NCBI RefSeq assembly: GCF_018531465.1
Contig: NZ_JAHDTF010000057.1
Coordinates: forward strand, 1-35,420
Source: Sphaerisporangium fuscum
GTDB lineage: Bacteria; Actinomycetota; Actinomycetes; Streptosporangiales; Streptosporangiaceae
Length of the DNA stretch: 35,420 bases
Direction: 5' to 3'
Part shown: positions 1-8,162 of the stretch, piece by piece
Position numbering within the stretch: the stretch's first letter is position 1
Layout of the letters: every line of letters starts with the position of its first letter
The notes under the pieces: model-generated
Database searches by the model: none
What the model saw: the letters and a program-made list of their open reading frames with translations, nothing else
What the model was told of the DNA's origin: nothing
Made by a program: the position numbers and the translations under genes

Positions 1-216
1 CCTCTGGCCGCCGTACGGCTCGCGCCCGCCGTCCCGCTCACCGCCGCGCGGCCGGCGCGCAGGGTGCCGCGGCCCGCACCGGCCGCCGCACGTCCGGCTC
101 GTGAGAGCGAACCCCGCGCCCTGTCCCAGGCACCCGCCATTCACTTGCGCGCGGACGCGGACGCGGCGCCGGGAACGGCTGCCGGGCGGCCCACGCTTCC
201 TCCCTCTACGCGATAG
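1..216 (+). CDS. possible 3' end of an upstream gene (uncertain)
   Basis: Frame 1 stays open from the window edge to a TAG at 214-216. Its 71 codons end mostly in G or C at first, which could be the C-terminal tail of a protein beginning outside the window. The translation is Ala/Pro/Arg-rich without a recognisable motif, and another frame is open here too, so this may be chance in GC-rich DNA. The rest of the stretch up to base 406 holds no gene that I can support. Confidence 0.2.
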   Translation, partial: PLAAVRLAPAVPLTAARPARRVPRPAPAAARPARESEPRALSQAPAIHLRADADAAPGTAAGRPTLPPSTR

Positions 217-250
217 GTCCCCAGGACTTCGGAGGTCACCAGACGCGGTC

Positions 251-271
251 GGCCAATTCTTCCCATTGGCC
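251..271. promoter_or_regulatory. 7-bp perfect inverted repeat upstream of the DUF3027 gene
   Basis: GGCCAAT at 251-257 and ATTGGCC at 265-271 are exact reverse complements separated by 7 bases. They lie in the only A/T-rich patch of the 5' region, about 135 bp before the DUF3027 start. This could be a regulator site or a small hairpin. No function is known to me. Confidence 0.4.
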
Positions 272-406
272 CCATCTTTACTCTTACATGGCGCCTGGTG
301 GAGGACGACCGGCTCGCCACGGGATGGTGGTAACAAGGACGGCCGGATCGCCGCGAGCAGGTGGATAGGCGTGTCGTCCGGTCCCAGCATGGGCGAGAAT
401 TGAGGG

Positions 407-1237
407 GTGAGTCGCACCCGTTCCCGCACCTTTGCAGTCGACCAGGCCTGCGCCGCCGCCGTGGAGCTGGCCCGGGCCGCCGCTGAGGAAATCGCGCGCT
501 CCGGCGAGGTGGGCGAGCATCTCGGCTTCGAGAGCGAGGGCGAGCGCGTCGTCACCCATTACTTCGCCTGCCTCGACCGTGCCTACCGCGGCTGGCGCTG
601 GGCCATCACCGTGAGCCGCGCGTCCCGCGCGCGCAACGTCACGGTGAGCGAGACGGTCCTGCTGCCCGGCGGCGACGCGCTGCTCCCTCCGGCGTGGGTG
701 CCGTGGAGCGAGCGGCTGCGTCCAGGCGACCTCGGCGTGGGCGACCTGCTCCCCAGCCCCGAGGACGACGACCGGCTGGCCCCCGGATACACCGAGACCG
801 GTGAAGACGTCGACCAGCAGATGATCTTCGAGTACGGGCTGGGCCGCGCCCGGGTGCTGTCGCCGATCGGGCGCGACCGCGCGGTGCGCCGCTGGCACGC
901 CGGCGAGGCCGGCCCGCACACGCCGATCGCCCACGCCGCGCCGGCGCAGTGCTCCACCTGTGGTTTCTACTGGCCGCTGGCCGGCTCCCTGCGCCTCGGC
1001 TTCGGCGTCTGCGCCAACGAGTTCGCCCCCGATGACGGCAGGGTCGTGGCCGCCGACCACGGCTGCGGTGCCCACTCCGAGGCGGCCGTCGTGACGACCT
1101 CCGGCGGCGAGCACGCCACGCCGATCCTCGACGACCTCGGCTACGACCTCATGGAGGAGCATGCTCCCGCCGCCGGCCCCGTCGACGAGGCCGGCTCGGT
1201 CGACGAAGAGGGAAGCGAGCCTCTCGGCCATTCCTGA
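407..1237 (+). CDS. DUF3027 domain protein
   Basis: This 276-residue soluble protein matches the actinobacterial DUF3027 family, whose function is unknown. The recognisable part is the C-terminal half. There a CSTCGFYWPLAGSLRLGFG block with a CxxC pair near residue 182 is followed by single cysteines near 202 and 219, next to an HGCGAHSE motif. Four such cysteines suggest a small metal-binding or zinc-ribbon-like element, which is my inference. The N-terminal third is helical and acidic. The start is GTG at 407, and the next in-frame start would cut into the conserved N terminus. It is followed 202 bp later, on the same strand, by the sacsin-like ATPase; I recall this pairing from other actinomycetes but could not check it. 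The C-terminal 20 residues are an Asp/Glu/Gly-rich tail. Confidence 0.85.
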   Translation: MSRTRSRTFAVDQACAAAVELARAAAEEIARSGEVGEHLGFESEGERVVTHYFACLDRAYRGWRWAITVSRASRARNVTVSETVLLPGGDALLPPAWVPWSERLRPGDLGVGDLLPSPEDDDRLAPGYTETGEDVDQQMIFEYGLGRARVLSPIGRDRAVRRWHAGEAGPHTPIAHAAPAQCSTCGFYWPLAGSLRLGFGVCANEFAPDDGRVVAADHGCGAHSEAAVVTTSGGEHATPILDDLGYDLMEEHAPAAGPVDEAGSVDEEGSEPLGHS

Positions 1238-1439
1238 GTTCCGCCCGCGCCGTCCGGCCGTCGCGGGGCGGCGTGCGGCCCGTTCCGGCCGTCCGCGCGG
1301 CGCGGTACTGATTCCCGGGTCCCGGCCATGAGTGTCGGGCCCAGGCCGTAAGCTCCACGGAGCCTTCCAGCCGGAAGATCTACCGAAGCTTTGGCCGGCG
1401 GGCGGCCGGCCGACCTCATCCACCTTTGGGACATGACTG

Positions 1440-4400
1440 GTGACTGACATCTTTGGCACCGAACGCATGCGCGCCACCGTCCTCGCCGCCTGGACGGCCT
1501 CGCCCGCGAGGTTCCGCGAGGACGCCAACGCCGAGGAGGACTTCGCCCTCGGCGGGTACCGCGACCGCCTGATCGTCGAGCTGGCGCAGAACGCCGCCGA
1601 CGCCGCCCTGCGCGCCGGTGTGCCCGGACGGCTCCGGCTGACGCTGGAGAACGGCGTGCTCAGCGCCGCCAACACCGGAGCCCCGCTCGACGAGGCCGGC
1701 GTCGAGGGCCTCGCCACGCTGCGGGTCTCCGGCAAGCGCGACGAGATCGGCTCGATCGGCCGGTTCGGCGTCGGGTTCGCGGCCGTGGTGTCGGTCTGCG
1801 ACGAGCCGCTGATCGCCTCGCGCGCCACCGGGGCCGTCCGCTGGTCGCGTCCGGAGACCGCCGCGCTCGTCGGCGCCGAGCCCGCGCTGGCCGGCGAGCT
1901 CGCCGCCCGCAGCGGGCACGTGCCGATGCTGCGCCTGCCGTTCGAGGCGGGCCCGGTCGACGTGCCGGACGGCTTCGACACCGTCGTCCGCCTGCCGCTG
2001 CGCGACAAGGCCGTCGAGCAGGCCGTGCGCCAGATGCTCGCCGAGACCGGGCCCGCGCTGCCGCTGGCCATGCCCGCGCTGGAGTCGATCGAGATCGAGG
2101 TCGACGGCGAGACCCGCACGGTCTCCGCCGCCGGCTGGCAGGTGGTCGAGGAGTCCGGGCACTTCTCCCCGGAGCAGGTCGCCGAGCTGTTCGCCGACCG
2201 CCCCACCGAAGAGCGCGCCCGGCCGTACTGGCTGGTCCGCTGGGCGGTCCCCGCCGACCACGGGCGGCTCCCCAAGGACGTCGCCCCCGTCGTCCACGCG
2301 CCGACCCCGAGCGACGAGCCCCTCGACCTGCCCGCGCTGCTGATCGCGACGTTCCCGCTCGCCACCGACCGGCGGCACGTCGCCACCGGCCCGCTCGCCG
2401 GCTTCCTCATCGAGCGCGCCGCCGAGACCTACCTGCGGCTGCTCGCGTCGCTGCCGAAGACGCCCCGCCTGCTCGACCTGGTCCCCGGGCTCATGGGCAA
2501 GGGCGAGCTGGACGCCGCCATCCGCCGGGCGATCCTGCGCCGCCTGCCCGACACCCCGCTGCTGCCCGCGATCTCCGCCCCCGCCGACCCGGAGTCCGGC
2601 GGGCCTGACGGCTCCCGCGAGCCGGACGCCGACGGCACATACGTGGTGTCCGGCCGGGAGGCGTCGGTGGTGGCCGGGCCCGCCGAGTTCCTCCACACGA
2701 TCGCCCACGTGGTGCCGGGGCTGCTCCCGGCGGGCTGGGCGGCCAAGCATCCCGCGCTCACCACGCTCGGGGTCACGCGCGTCGAGCTCGCCGACGTGGT
2801 CGACATGCTCTCCGGCGAGGCCGTGGACGACAGGCCGCCGGCCTGGTGGCGTTCGATCTACGAGGTGGTGCCCGCCGACGACCGGGAGGCCCTCGGCGCC
2901 GTCCCCGTCCCGCTGGCCGACGGCCGTCTCGTCCGGGGCACGCGCGGCACGCTGGTGCTCACCGACAGCTCCTCCCTCGACCCTGCGCTCCTGGCCCCGC
3001 TCGGGCTGCGCATCGTCCACCCGGACGCCGCCCACCCCCTCCTGCTCCGGCTCGGCGCCGCCGAGGCCACCCCCAGAAGCGTCCTGGACGACCCGCTCAC
3101 CCACGCGACCGTCTCGGAGTCCCTCGACAGCGCCGACCCCGAGCCGGTGGCGCAGGCCGTGCTGGCCCTGGTCGACGCGGCCGGCATCACGCCCGGCGAG
3201 GCGCCGTGGCTGTCGGCGCTGGCGCTGCGCGGAGCCGACGGCGAGCTCTACCCGGCGGGTGAGCTGCTGCTCGGCGAGGGGTCCCTGGCCAAGCTCATCG
3301 ACCAGGACGTGCCGTTCGGCGTCGCCGCCCCCGACCTCGTCGAGCGGTACGGCTCGCGGGTGCTGTCGGCCGCCGGAGTGCTCGACGGGTTCGCCGTGGT
3401 CAACGACACCGACGTCATGCTCGACCCCGACGAGTGCGACCACGAGCTCGACGCGGAGGACGAGTGGCTGGAGGCCGTGCTCGACCTGCTGCCGGACACG
3501 GGGGTGCCTCCGGTGGCGCGGGAGTTCAGCGCGATCCGCGATCTGGAGTACGTCGCCGACTGGCCGGCGGCGCTCGCGCTGCTGTCCCGGCCGCCGCTGC
3601 GGGCCGCGCTCCAGCCGCTGCGGGTGCTGTCCGAGGGCGAGATCGTCGAGGTCCCGTCGTACACCGCCTGGTGGCTGTCGCGCCACCCGGTCCTCGACGG
3701 GAAGCGGCCCACCTCGCTGCGCCTTCCCGGCGGCGACCCCCTGCTCTACGGCCTGTACGGCGACGCGCCCGTAGGCGTGGACCAGACGGCGCTGGCCATG
3801 ATCGGGGTACGGACGACCCTCGCCGACCTGCTCGCCTCGCACGGCGGGCCCGACGAGCTGCTCGACCTGCTCGCCGACGCCTCCCTGGAGGTCGACCGGG
3901 CCCAGCTGCGCTCGCTGTGGATCGCCCTGGCCGCCGTGGAGCCCTCCCGCGTGGCGCCGCCGACGGCCGTACGGGCGGTGCTTAACGGGCAGATCATCGT
4001 GGCCGACGCCGAGGACGGCCATCCCGTCGGCGGCAACGGCGGCACGAGCGTCGAGGGCCTGGTCGCCTCGGGCGGCCCGGTGGTCGTCGAGGCCCCCGAC
4101 CTGCTGCCGCTGGTCGCCTCGCGCCCGCTGGTGCTCGCGCCGTTCGACCTCGCCGAGGCACTGTCGGAGCTGCTCGACCTGCCGGTGATCGGCGAGGAGG
4201 TCGACGGGGAGGTCACCTCGTCGGGCCGGGAACGGCCGGTGCCGGCGCAGGTGCGGTCACTGCTGCCGTCCGCGCCCGCGACGTACGTCGAGCACGACGA
4301 GCTGACGGTCGACGGGGTGCCGGTGCCGTGGCGCTTCTACGAGGGCGCCGTCCACGCCTGTGGAGTCGAAGGGCTGGCCAGGGGCCTTGCCTGGGCGAGC

Positions 4401-4493
4401 GGCCAGTGGGGGGATCGCCTCGCGGTGGCCGCCCTGCTCCGCGACCCCGACGCCGTCCCCCTGCTTCTGGCCGAGGCCGATCTCGACAGCTGA
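1440..4493 (+). CDS. sacsin/HSP90-type ATP-binding protein
   Basis: This 1017-residue protein begins with a GHKL (HSP90/sacsin-type) ATPase domain. An ELAQNAADA motif at residues 47-55 carries the Mg/ATP-binding Glu and Asn. ANTG at 77-80 replaces the usual DxGxG, and GSIGRFGVGF at 104-113 forms the ATP lid. The remaining roughly 800 residues are Leu/Asp/Glu-rich without clear membrane segments. They resemble the uncharacterised body of large actinobacterial 'molecular chaperone HSP90' annotations. A chaperone-like or conformational ATPase role is inferred from the family, and the client is unknown. The start is GTG at 1440, because an ATG 6 bp upstream is out of frame and stops at once. The protein lies between DUF3027 and the DUF2530/permease pair in what looks like a conserved actinomycete block. 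A residue-level oddity is Asn78 where HSP90 proteins usually have Asp. Confidence 0.85.
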   Translation: MTDIFGTERMRATVLAAWTASPARFREDANAEEDFALGGYRDRLIVELAQNAADAALRAGVPGRLRLTLENGVLSAANTGAPLDEAGVEGLATLRVSGKRDEIGSIGRFGVGFAAVVSVCDEPLIASRATGAVRWSRPETAALVGAEPALAGELAARSGHVPMLRLPFEAGPVDVPDGFDTVVRLPLRDKAVEQAVRQMLAETGPALPLAMPALESIEIEVDGETRTVSAAGWQVVEESGHFSPEQVAELFADRPTEERARPYWLVRWAVPADHGRLPKDVAPVVHAPTPSDEPLDLPALLIATFPLATDRRHVATGPLAGFLIERAAETYLRLLASLPKTPRLLDLVPGLMGKGELDAAIRRAILRRLPDTPLLPAISAPADPESGGPDGSREPDADGTYVVSGREASVVAGPAEFLHTIAHVVPGLLPAGWAAKHPALTTLGVTRVELADVVDMLSGEAVDDRPPAWWRSIYEVVPADDREALGAVPVPLADGRLVRGTRGTLVLTDSSSLDPALLAPLGLRIVHPDAAHPLLLRLGAAEATPRSVLDDPLTHATVSESLDSADPEPVAQAVLALVDAAGITPGEAPWLSALALRGADGELYPAGELLLGEGSLAKLIDQDVPFGVAAPDLVERYGSRVLSAAGVLDGFAVVNDTDVMLDPDECDHELDAEDEWLEAVLDLLPDTGVPPVAREFSAIRDLEYVADWPAALALLSRPPLRAALQPLRVLSEGEIVEVPSYTAWWLSRHPVLDGKRPTSLRLPGGDPLLYGLYGDAPVGVDQTALAMIGVRTTLADLLASHGGPDELLDLLADASLEVDRAQLRSLWIALAAVEPSRVAPPTAVRAVLNGQIIVADAEDGHPVGGNGGTSVEGLVASGGPVVVEAPDLLPLVASRPLVLAPFDLAEALSELLDLPVIGEEVDGEVTSSGRERPVPAQVRSLLPSAPATYVEHDELTVDGVPVPWRFYEGAVHACGVEGLARGLAWASGQWGDRLAVAALLRDPDAVPLLLAEADLDS

Positions 4494-4518
4494 CCGGTTC
4501 GCGCCGCCCGGGGCCCGC

Positions 4519-4788
4519 TCAGGAGCCCTGGGCGGCCTCCTCGCGGTCGGTGGACGTCCTCGTGTCGGGCGCCGGGGAATGGCGGTCGCGGCGCCAGATG
4601 TAGAAGCAGCCGAACGCGCCCAGACCGATGCCCGCCACACACGTCCAGATCCACCACCGGTGCTCGGGGGACGTACCGACGATCAGCAGGACGACCAGGG
4701 CCACGACCCAGAGACCCGTCCCCGTGAGGATCGTGGCGGTGTCGTTCGTCCTCATCGGTGCGGGTTGCAGGGGGCGGGGCTCGTTCAC
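4519..4788 (-). CDS. DUF2530 small membrane protein
   Basis: This 89-residue protein has the DUF2530 signature. A short N terminus (RPLQPAPMRTNDTATILTG) leads into two hydrophobic helices, LWVVALVVLLIV and WWIWTCVAGIGLGAFGCFYIW, and the tail is charged. It is an inner-membrane protein of unknown function. The open frame extends to 4866, but I chose the GTG at 4788. The family begins about ten residues before the PAPMRTND segment, and a TAGGCT hexamer lies exactly 7 nt upstream, as for a leaderless transcript. An ATG at 4755 is the alternative start. The gene is divergent from the purine permease, and its 3' end faces the 3' end of the sacsin-like gene 25 bp away. Confidence 0.75.
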   Translation of the reverse strand: MNEPRPLQPAPMRTNDTATILTGTGLWVVALVVLLIVGTSPEHRWWIWTCVAGIGLGAFGCFYIWRRDRHSPAPDTRTSTDREEAAQGS

Positions 4789-4795
4789 GAAGTCC

Positions 4796-4801
4796 AGCCT
4801 A
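4796..4801 (-). promoter_or_regulatory. -10 element of a probable leaderless promoter (DUF2530)
   Basis: On the minus strand TAGGCT is followed by 7 bases and then the GTG start, so transcription would begin at or next to the start codon. No Shine-Dalgarno sequence precedes this GTG. I see no convincing -35 box. Confidence 0.5.
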
Positions 4802-4937
4802 GGCGACGGCGCTTCGCGTGGTGCTGGCCGGGTCGGGTACCCTCCTCCCCGTCCCAAACAGTACAAGTTGGTCTCATTCGGACCACGAGCAAGTCAGGGG
4901 TCTTTCGGACTGTGATACCGCCTGCCACTCTGCCCGC

Positions 4938-6413
4938 GTGAGCGCGAAAACCACTCCAGCACCTCAGCCGACCACCGGTTTCACCGGCCGGCTCGACCGT
5001 TACTTCCACATCTCGGAACGTCGGTCGACGCTCGGTCGTGAGATCCGTGGCGGGCTGGCCACGTTCTTCACGATGGCCTACATCGTCGTCCTCAACCCGC
5101 TGATCCTCGGCACCGTGAAGGACGCGGACGGCCAGTACCTCGGCGACGGGGCCACACCCAACCTCGCCATGATCGCCGCCGCCACGGCGCTGACGGCGGG
5201 AGTCCTGACGATCCTCATGGGCGTCGTGGCCAAGGTGCCCTTCGCCCTCGCGGCGGGCCTCGGCCTGAACGCGTTCATCGCCTTCGGCGTCGCCAACCGC
5301 GTGTCCTGGGAGGACGCGATGGGGCTGATCGTGCTCGAAGGCATCGTCATCACGATCCTCGTGCTGACCGGATTCCGCACGGCCGTGTTCCACGCGATCC
5401 CGAGCCAGCTGAAGACCGCGATCAGCGTCGGCATCGGCCTGTTCATCGCCCTGATCGGGTTCGTGGACTCCGGATTCGTCCGCAAGGCCGCCGGCACTCC
5501 CCTCGAGCTCGGAATCGGCGGGTCGCTGATCAGCTGGCCGATCTTCGTCTTCGTCGTCGGCCTGCTGGTGACCGCGCTCCTCGTCGCCCGGAAGGTCAAG
5601 GGCGCGATCCTCATCGGCATCGTCAGCTCGACGATCCTCGCGATCATCGTTGAGGCGATCGCCAAGGCGGGGTCGTCCGACGGCGGCAAGAACCCGGCCG
5701 GCTGGAGCCTGGTCGTCCCCAAGGTCCCTGACAAGATCGTCGGGACGCCCGACCTGGGCCTGCTCGGCCAGTTCAGCCTGTTCGGCTCGTTCGGCAAGAT
5801 CAGCGTCGTGCTGGCCGTGCTGTTCGTGTTCACCCTGTGCATCACCGACTTCTTCGACACCATGGGCACCGTCGTGGGCGTCGGCGCCCAGGCCGGACTG
5901 GTGGCCGAGGACGGCACGCTCCCGCGTACGCGGGAGATCCTGCTGGTCGACTCGGTGGCCGCCGCCGCGGGCGGCGCCGCCTCGGTCTCGTCCAACACCA
6001 CCTACATCGAGTCGGCCGCCGGCGTCGGCGAGGGCGCCCGCACGGGCTTCGCCAGCGTGGTCACCGGCGTGCTGTTCCTGCTGGCGGTGTTCCTGTCGCC
6101 CCTGGTCGACATCGTCCCCTACGAGGCCGCGGCACCCGCCCTGGTCGTCGTGGGCTTCCTCATGATGACCGCGATCCGCGAGATCGACTTCAACGACTAC
6201 GAGATCGCGATCCCGGCCTTCCTGACGATCGTCCTGATGCCGTTCACCTACAGCATCTCTACCGGAATAGGCAGTGGGTTCATCACGTACGTCCTGATCA
6301 AGCTGGTCAAGGGCAAGGCCCGTGAACTGCACCCGCTCCTGTGGGTCGTGACCGTGCTCTTCGTGATCTACTTCGCGATGGGCCCGATCAAGCTCCTGCT
6401 CGGGCTGTCCTGA
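4938..6413 (+). CDS. NCS2-family (AzgA/PbuG-type) purine permease
   Basis: This 491-residue polytopic membrane protein of the nucleobase-cation symporter-2 class belongs to the AzgA-like subgroup, which imports hypoxanthine, guanine or adenine by proton symport. The family signatures are TDFFDTMGTVVGVG near residue 303 and NTTYIESAAGVGEGARTG near residue 353. The N-terminal motif LDRYFHISERRSTLGREIRGG precedes the first helix. About 12 hydrophobic segments follow, and the length is normal. The frame is open from 4818, but GTG at 4938 gives the usual short cytoplasmic N terminus. No strong ribosome-binding site is visible before it. It diverges from the DUF2530 gene and is followed by a strong terminator. 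A short inverted repeat (TGGTC at 4869-4873, GACCA at 4881-4885) lies in the promoter region. Purine specificity is inferred from the subgroup. Confidence 0.9.
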   Translation: MSAKTTPAPQPTTGFTGRLDRYFHISERRSTLGREIRGGLATFFTMAYIVVLNPLILGTVKDADGQYLGDGATPNLAMIAAATALTAGVLTILMGVVAKVPFALAAGLGLNAFIAFGVANRVSWEDAMGLIVLEGIVITILVLTGFRTAVFHAIPSQLKTAISVGIGLFIALIGFVDSGFVRKAAGTPLELGIGGSLISWPIFVFVVGLLVTALLVARKVKGAILIGIVSSTILAIIVEAIAKAGSSDGGKNPAGWSLVVPKVPDKIVGTPDLGLLGQFSLFGSFGKISVVLAVLFVFTLCITDFFDTMGTVVGVGAQAGLVAEDGTLPRTREILLVDSVAAAAGGAASVSSNTTYIESAAGVGEGARTGFASVVTGVLFLLAVFLSPLVDIVPYEAAAPALVVVGFLMMTAIREIDFNDYEIAIPAFLTIVLMPFTYSISTGIGSGFITYVLIKLVKGKARELHPLLWVVTVLFVIYFAMGPIKLLLGLS

Positions 6414-6424
6414 CAGGGACCTTC

Positions 6425-6467
6425 TAGGGCCGTCGTGGTGACTTCAGCAGTCACCGCGACGGCCCTA
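6425..6467 (+). terminator. strong stem-loop terminator after the permease
   Basis: TAGGGCCGTCG-type arms at 6425-6443 and 6449-6467 pair over 19 positions with a single G-U wobble around a TCAGC loop. The hairpin begins 12 bp after the permease stop. There is no long T run, as is typical of actinomycete terminators. It may also serve the convergent gene at 6508. Confidence 0.85.
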
Positions 6468-6507
6468 CGTCGCTTCACCGTGGCCTACGACGGAACAGAG
6501 CGCTGCT

Positions 6508-6957
6508 TCAGGCTTGGCTGAAGTAGGAGAACGGGGCTACGGAGACGCCTTCGGACACGGCTCTCTCGTCGTCCTCGGTGGCGTCGGGGTCCAGATCTTG
6601 GGCGCACAGGGAGTGCATGGACCACACGGAGAAGCCGGCGTGGAAGTCGAACCCGATGTCCGAGGGGACGCTCGTGTATCCCTTCGCCAAGAGGTCCGCC
6701 ACGACGTCGTCGAGGAACCGGAAGGTCAGCTGGACGCCGTCGAAGAAGACCTCTTCGCCTCCCTGGCCGTCGTAGGCGAGTTCGACGAGTTCGACGGTGT
6801 CGTCCGGCGTGTAGCTGATCACCAGCATGGGCGTGGTGGAGTGGACGGCCTTGGCGCCGCCCGGCCCGTGCACCGGTACCCCGATGCGCCCTTCGACGTC
6901 CGCCCGGGCCTCACCGACCTTGACCATGGCCACCCCATGGCCGGGAATGATCTCCAT
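6508..6957 (-). CDS. conserved hypothetical protein
   Basis: This 149-residue soluble acidic protein has no signal peptide or membrane segment. Its start, MEIIPGHGVAMVKVGEARADVEGRIGVP, has the shape 'G-x-hydrophobic-G, then helix ending in IGxP'. That pattern is seen in proteins that describe a threshold in a ratio (SmpA/BamE-like), but this is only a pattern resemblance. The middle, GGEEVFFDGVQLTFRFLDDVV, suggests a beta-alpha fold. I do not recognise a named family. The ATG at 6957 is divergent from the TetR gene, whose palindromic operator lies 100 bp away, so this gene could be under the same control. No clear ribosome-binding site precedes it. Confidence 0.65.
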   Translation of the reverse strand: MEIIPGHGVAMVKVGEARADVEGRIGVPVHGPGGAKAVHSTTPMLVISYTPDDTVELVELAYDGQGGEEVFFDGVQLTFRFLDDVVADLLAKGYTSVPSDIGFDFHAGFSVWSMHSLCAQDLDPDATEDDERAVSEGVSVAPFSYFSQA

Positions 6958-7056
6958 GTCCCGACATGGTGCCAGTAGCGGGGCCGAAGAGAGCGGAGAT
7001 CACGGGAAACCGATCGCCGGGGGAGCGAAGCCGGAGTTTGCGGTCCCCACTATATG

Positions 7057-7080
7057 AACGACCGGTCGTTAATGTAGATT
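7057..7080 (+). promoter_or_regulatory. TetR operator palindrome and -10 box
   Basis: AACGACCGGTCGTT at 7057-7070 is a perfect 14-bp palindrome. It ends 5 bases before TAGATT (7075-7080), which sits 7 nt from the TetR ATG. A repressor bound here would occupy the region between -35 and -10 of a leaderless promoter, so autorepression by the adjacent TetR protein is the obvious reading. The divergent gene ending at 6508 may share the site. Confidence 0.75.
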
Positions 7081-7087
7081 GGCGGCC

Positions 7088-7720
7088 ATGGAACAAGACG
7101 GGCGGCGGCTGCGTGGGTTGCGTAGTCGCGAGACGATCCTCCAGCAGGCGGTGGAGCTGGCCTCGGTCGAAGGGCTGGACGGGCTTTCCTTGGGGCGGCT
7201 GGCGGGGGCGGCCGGCGTCAGCAAGTCCGCGTTCTTCGCGCACTGGCGGGACAAGGAGCAGCTGCAGCTCGATGCCGTGGAGTGGGCCGCCCGGCAGTGG
7301 GCCGAACAGGTGGTGGGACCCGCCCTGCGTGCCCCCGCGGGCGTACGACGCCTGTTCGCGCTGCACGAGGCGCGGCTCACGTTCTACGGCGAGGGTGTGC
7401 TGCCCGGCGGGTGCTTCTTCTTCGCGGTGCAGGCGGAGTTCGACGACCGTCGCGGACCGGTTCGCGATCGTGTCGCGCGGGCCCTGGGCGAGTGGCAGGG
7501 ATTCATCCGCCGGCTGGTGGCGGAGGCCATGACGCTGGGGGAGCTGGCCGACAGCGTGGATCCGGCCCAACTGGCCTACGAGATCGACGCGCTCGGCGAG
7601 ATGGTGATCGTCCATTCCCGGTTGCACGACGGGCCGGCCGTCCTCGTTCACGCCCGTCGTGCCGTGCTCCAGCGCCTGCGTGCGCTCTGCCCTGACCCAA
7701 CACTTCTCCCGGAGGACTGA
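7088..7720 (+). CDS. TetR/AcrR-family transcriptional regulator
   Basis: This 210-residue protein has an N-terminal helix-turn-helix in the TetR layout. RETILQQAVELASVEG is followed by SLGRLAGAAGVSKSAFFAHW and KEQL, at about residues 13-58. The C-terminal helical ligand domain includes GCFFFAVQAEFDDR, a form common in regulators of the TetR_C subgroup that sense small hydrophobic or acyl compounds. A TTG nine bases upstream is in frame, but ATG at 7088 is better placed relative to the TAGATT -10. The stop is 1 nt before the thioesterase ATG, so these genes form one operon. The ligand is unknown. An acyl-CoA or aromatic compound would fit the thioesterase neighbour, but that is inference. Confidence 0.9.
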   Translation: MEQDGRRLRGLRSRETILQQAVELASVEGLDGLSLGRLAGAAGVSKSAFFAHWRDKEQLQLDAVEWAARQWAEQVVGPALRAPAGVRRLFALHEARLTFYGEGVLPGGCFFFAVQAEFDDRRGPVRDRVARALGEWQGFIRRLVAEAMTLGELADSVDPAQLAYEIDALGEMVIVHSRLHDGPAVLVHARRAVLQRLRALCPDPTLLPED

Positions 7721-7721
7721 C

Positions 7722-8162
7722 ATGACCACAGGCGGCGTTTATGAGCCGGTCCAGGTGTATTTCGACGACCTCGACGCGATGGGGCTGTTGCACAACTCGC
7801 GCTACGCCTTGCTGGTCGAGCGGGCGATCGGTGCGTACTGGCACCGGCTCGGCTGGGCGTCCGACCCCGGCCGGTCGGCGTTCACGGACGTGTTGCTGGC
7901 CGTGCGCGAGTTCAAGGTGACCTACAACGTGCCCATCACCGGGGTGGGCGAGCCGTGGGTGCACTTCTGGATCGAGCGGATGGGACGTACGAGCGGGGTG
8001 TACGGCTTCCGCGTGCTGTCGGCGGATCGCGCCGTGGTGCATGCCGAGGGGTATCGGGTCAACGTCAACCTGGACCCGGCCACTCTGCGGCCGGCGTCGT
8101 TCAGCGATGGCCTCCGCGCCGCCGCCGCGCCGTTGATGCTCCCGGAGGTGGCGCCGTGCTGA
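7722..8162 (+). CDS. acyl-CoA thioesterase, 4HBT hot-dog fold
   Basis: This 146-residue protein has the 4-hydroxybenzoyl-CoA thioesterase/FadM-like signature YFDDLDAMGLLHNSRYALLVERA at residues 8-30, with the catalytic Asp in the FDDLDAMGLLHN segment. The later VREFKVTYNVPI and YGFRVLSADRAVVHAEG strands complete one hot-dog domain. It probably hydrolyses an acyl-CoA or acyl-carrier thioester in the cytoplasm. The ATG at 7722 has GGAGGA at 7711-7716, overlapping the end of the TetR gene. The open frame runs upstream to 7659, but that part is TetR coding sequence. It overlaps the next gene by 7 bp. The exact substrate cannot be told from sequence. Confidence 0.85.
   Translation: MTTGGVYEPVQVYFDDLDAMGLLHNSRYALLVERAIGAYWHRLGWASDPGRSAFTDVLLAVREFKVTYNVPITGVGEPWVHFWIERMGRTSGVYGFRVLSADRAVVHAEGYRVNVNLDPATLRPASFSDGLRAAAAPLMLPEVAPC

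Noticed and set aside
101..403. 100-residue plus-strand frame before DUF3027
   Set aside because: It is Arg/Pro-rich, lacks a ribosome-binding site and motifs, and overlaps a frame that could be the end of an upstream gene.
284..2410. 708-residue minus-strand frame
   Set aside because: It lies antisense to DUF3027 and the sacsin-like gene, is Ser/Arg/Gly-rich without domains, and is a shadow of their G/C-rich third positions.
1416..4022. 868-residue minus-strand frame
   Set aside because: It is a shadow of the sacsin-like gene with a Gly/Arg/Val-rich composition and no motif.
4785..6332. 515-residue minus-strand frame
   Set aside because: It is an Asp/Glu/Gln-rich artefact opposite the purine permease, with no recognisable motif.
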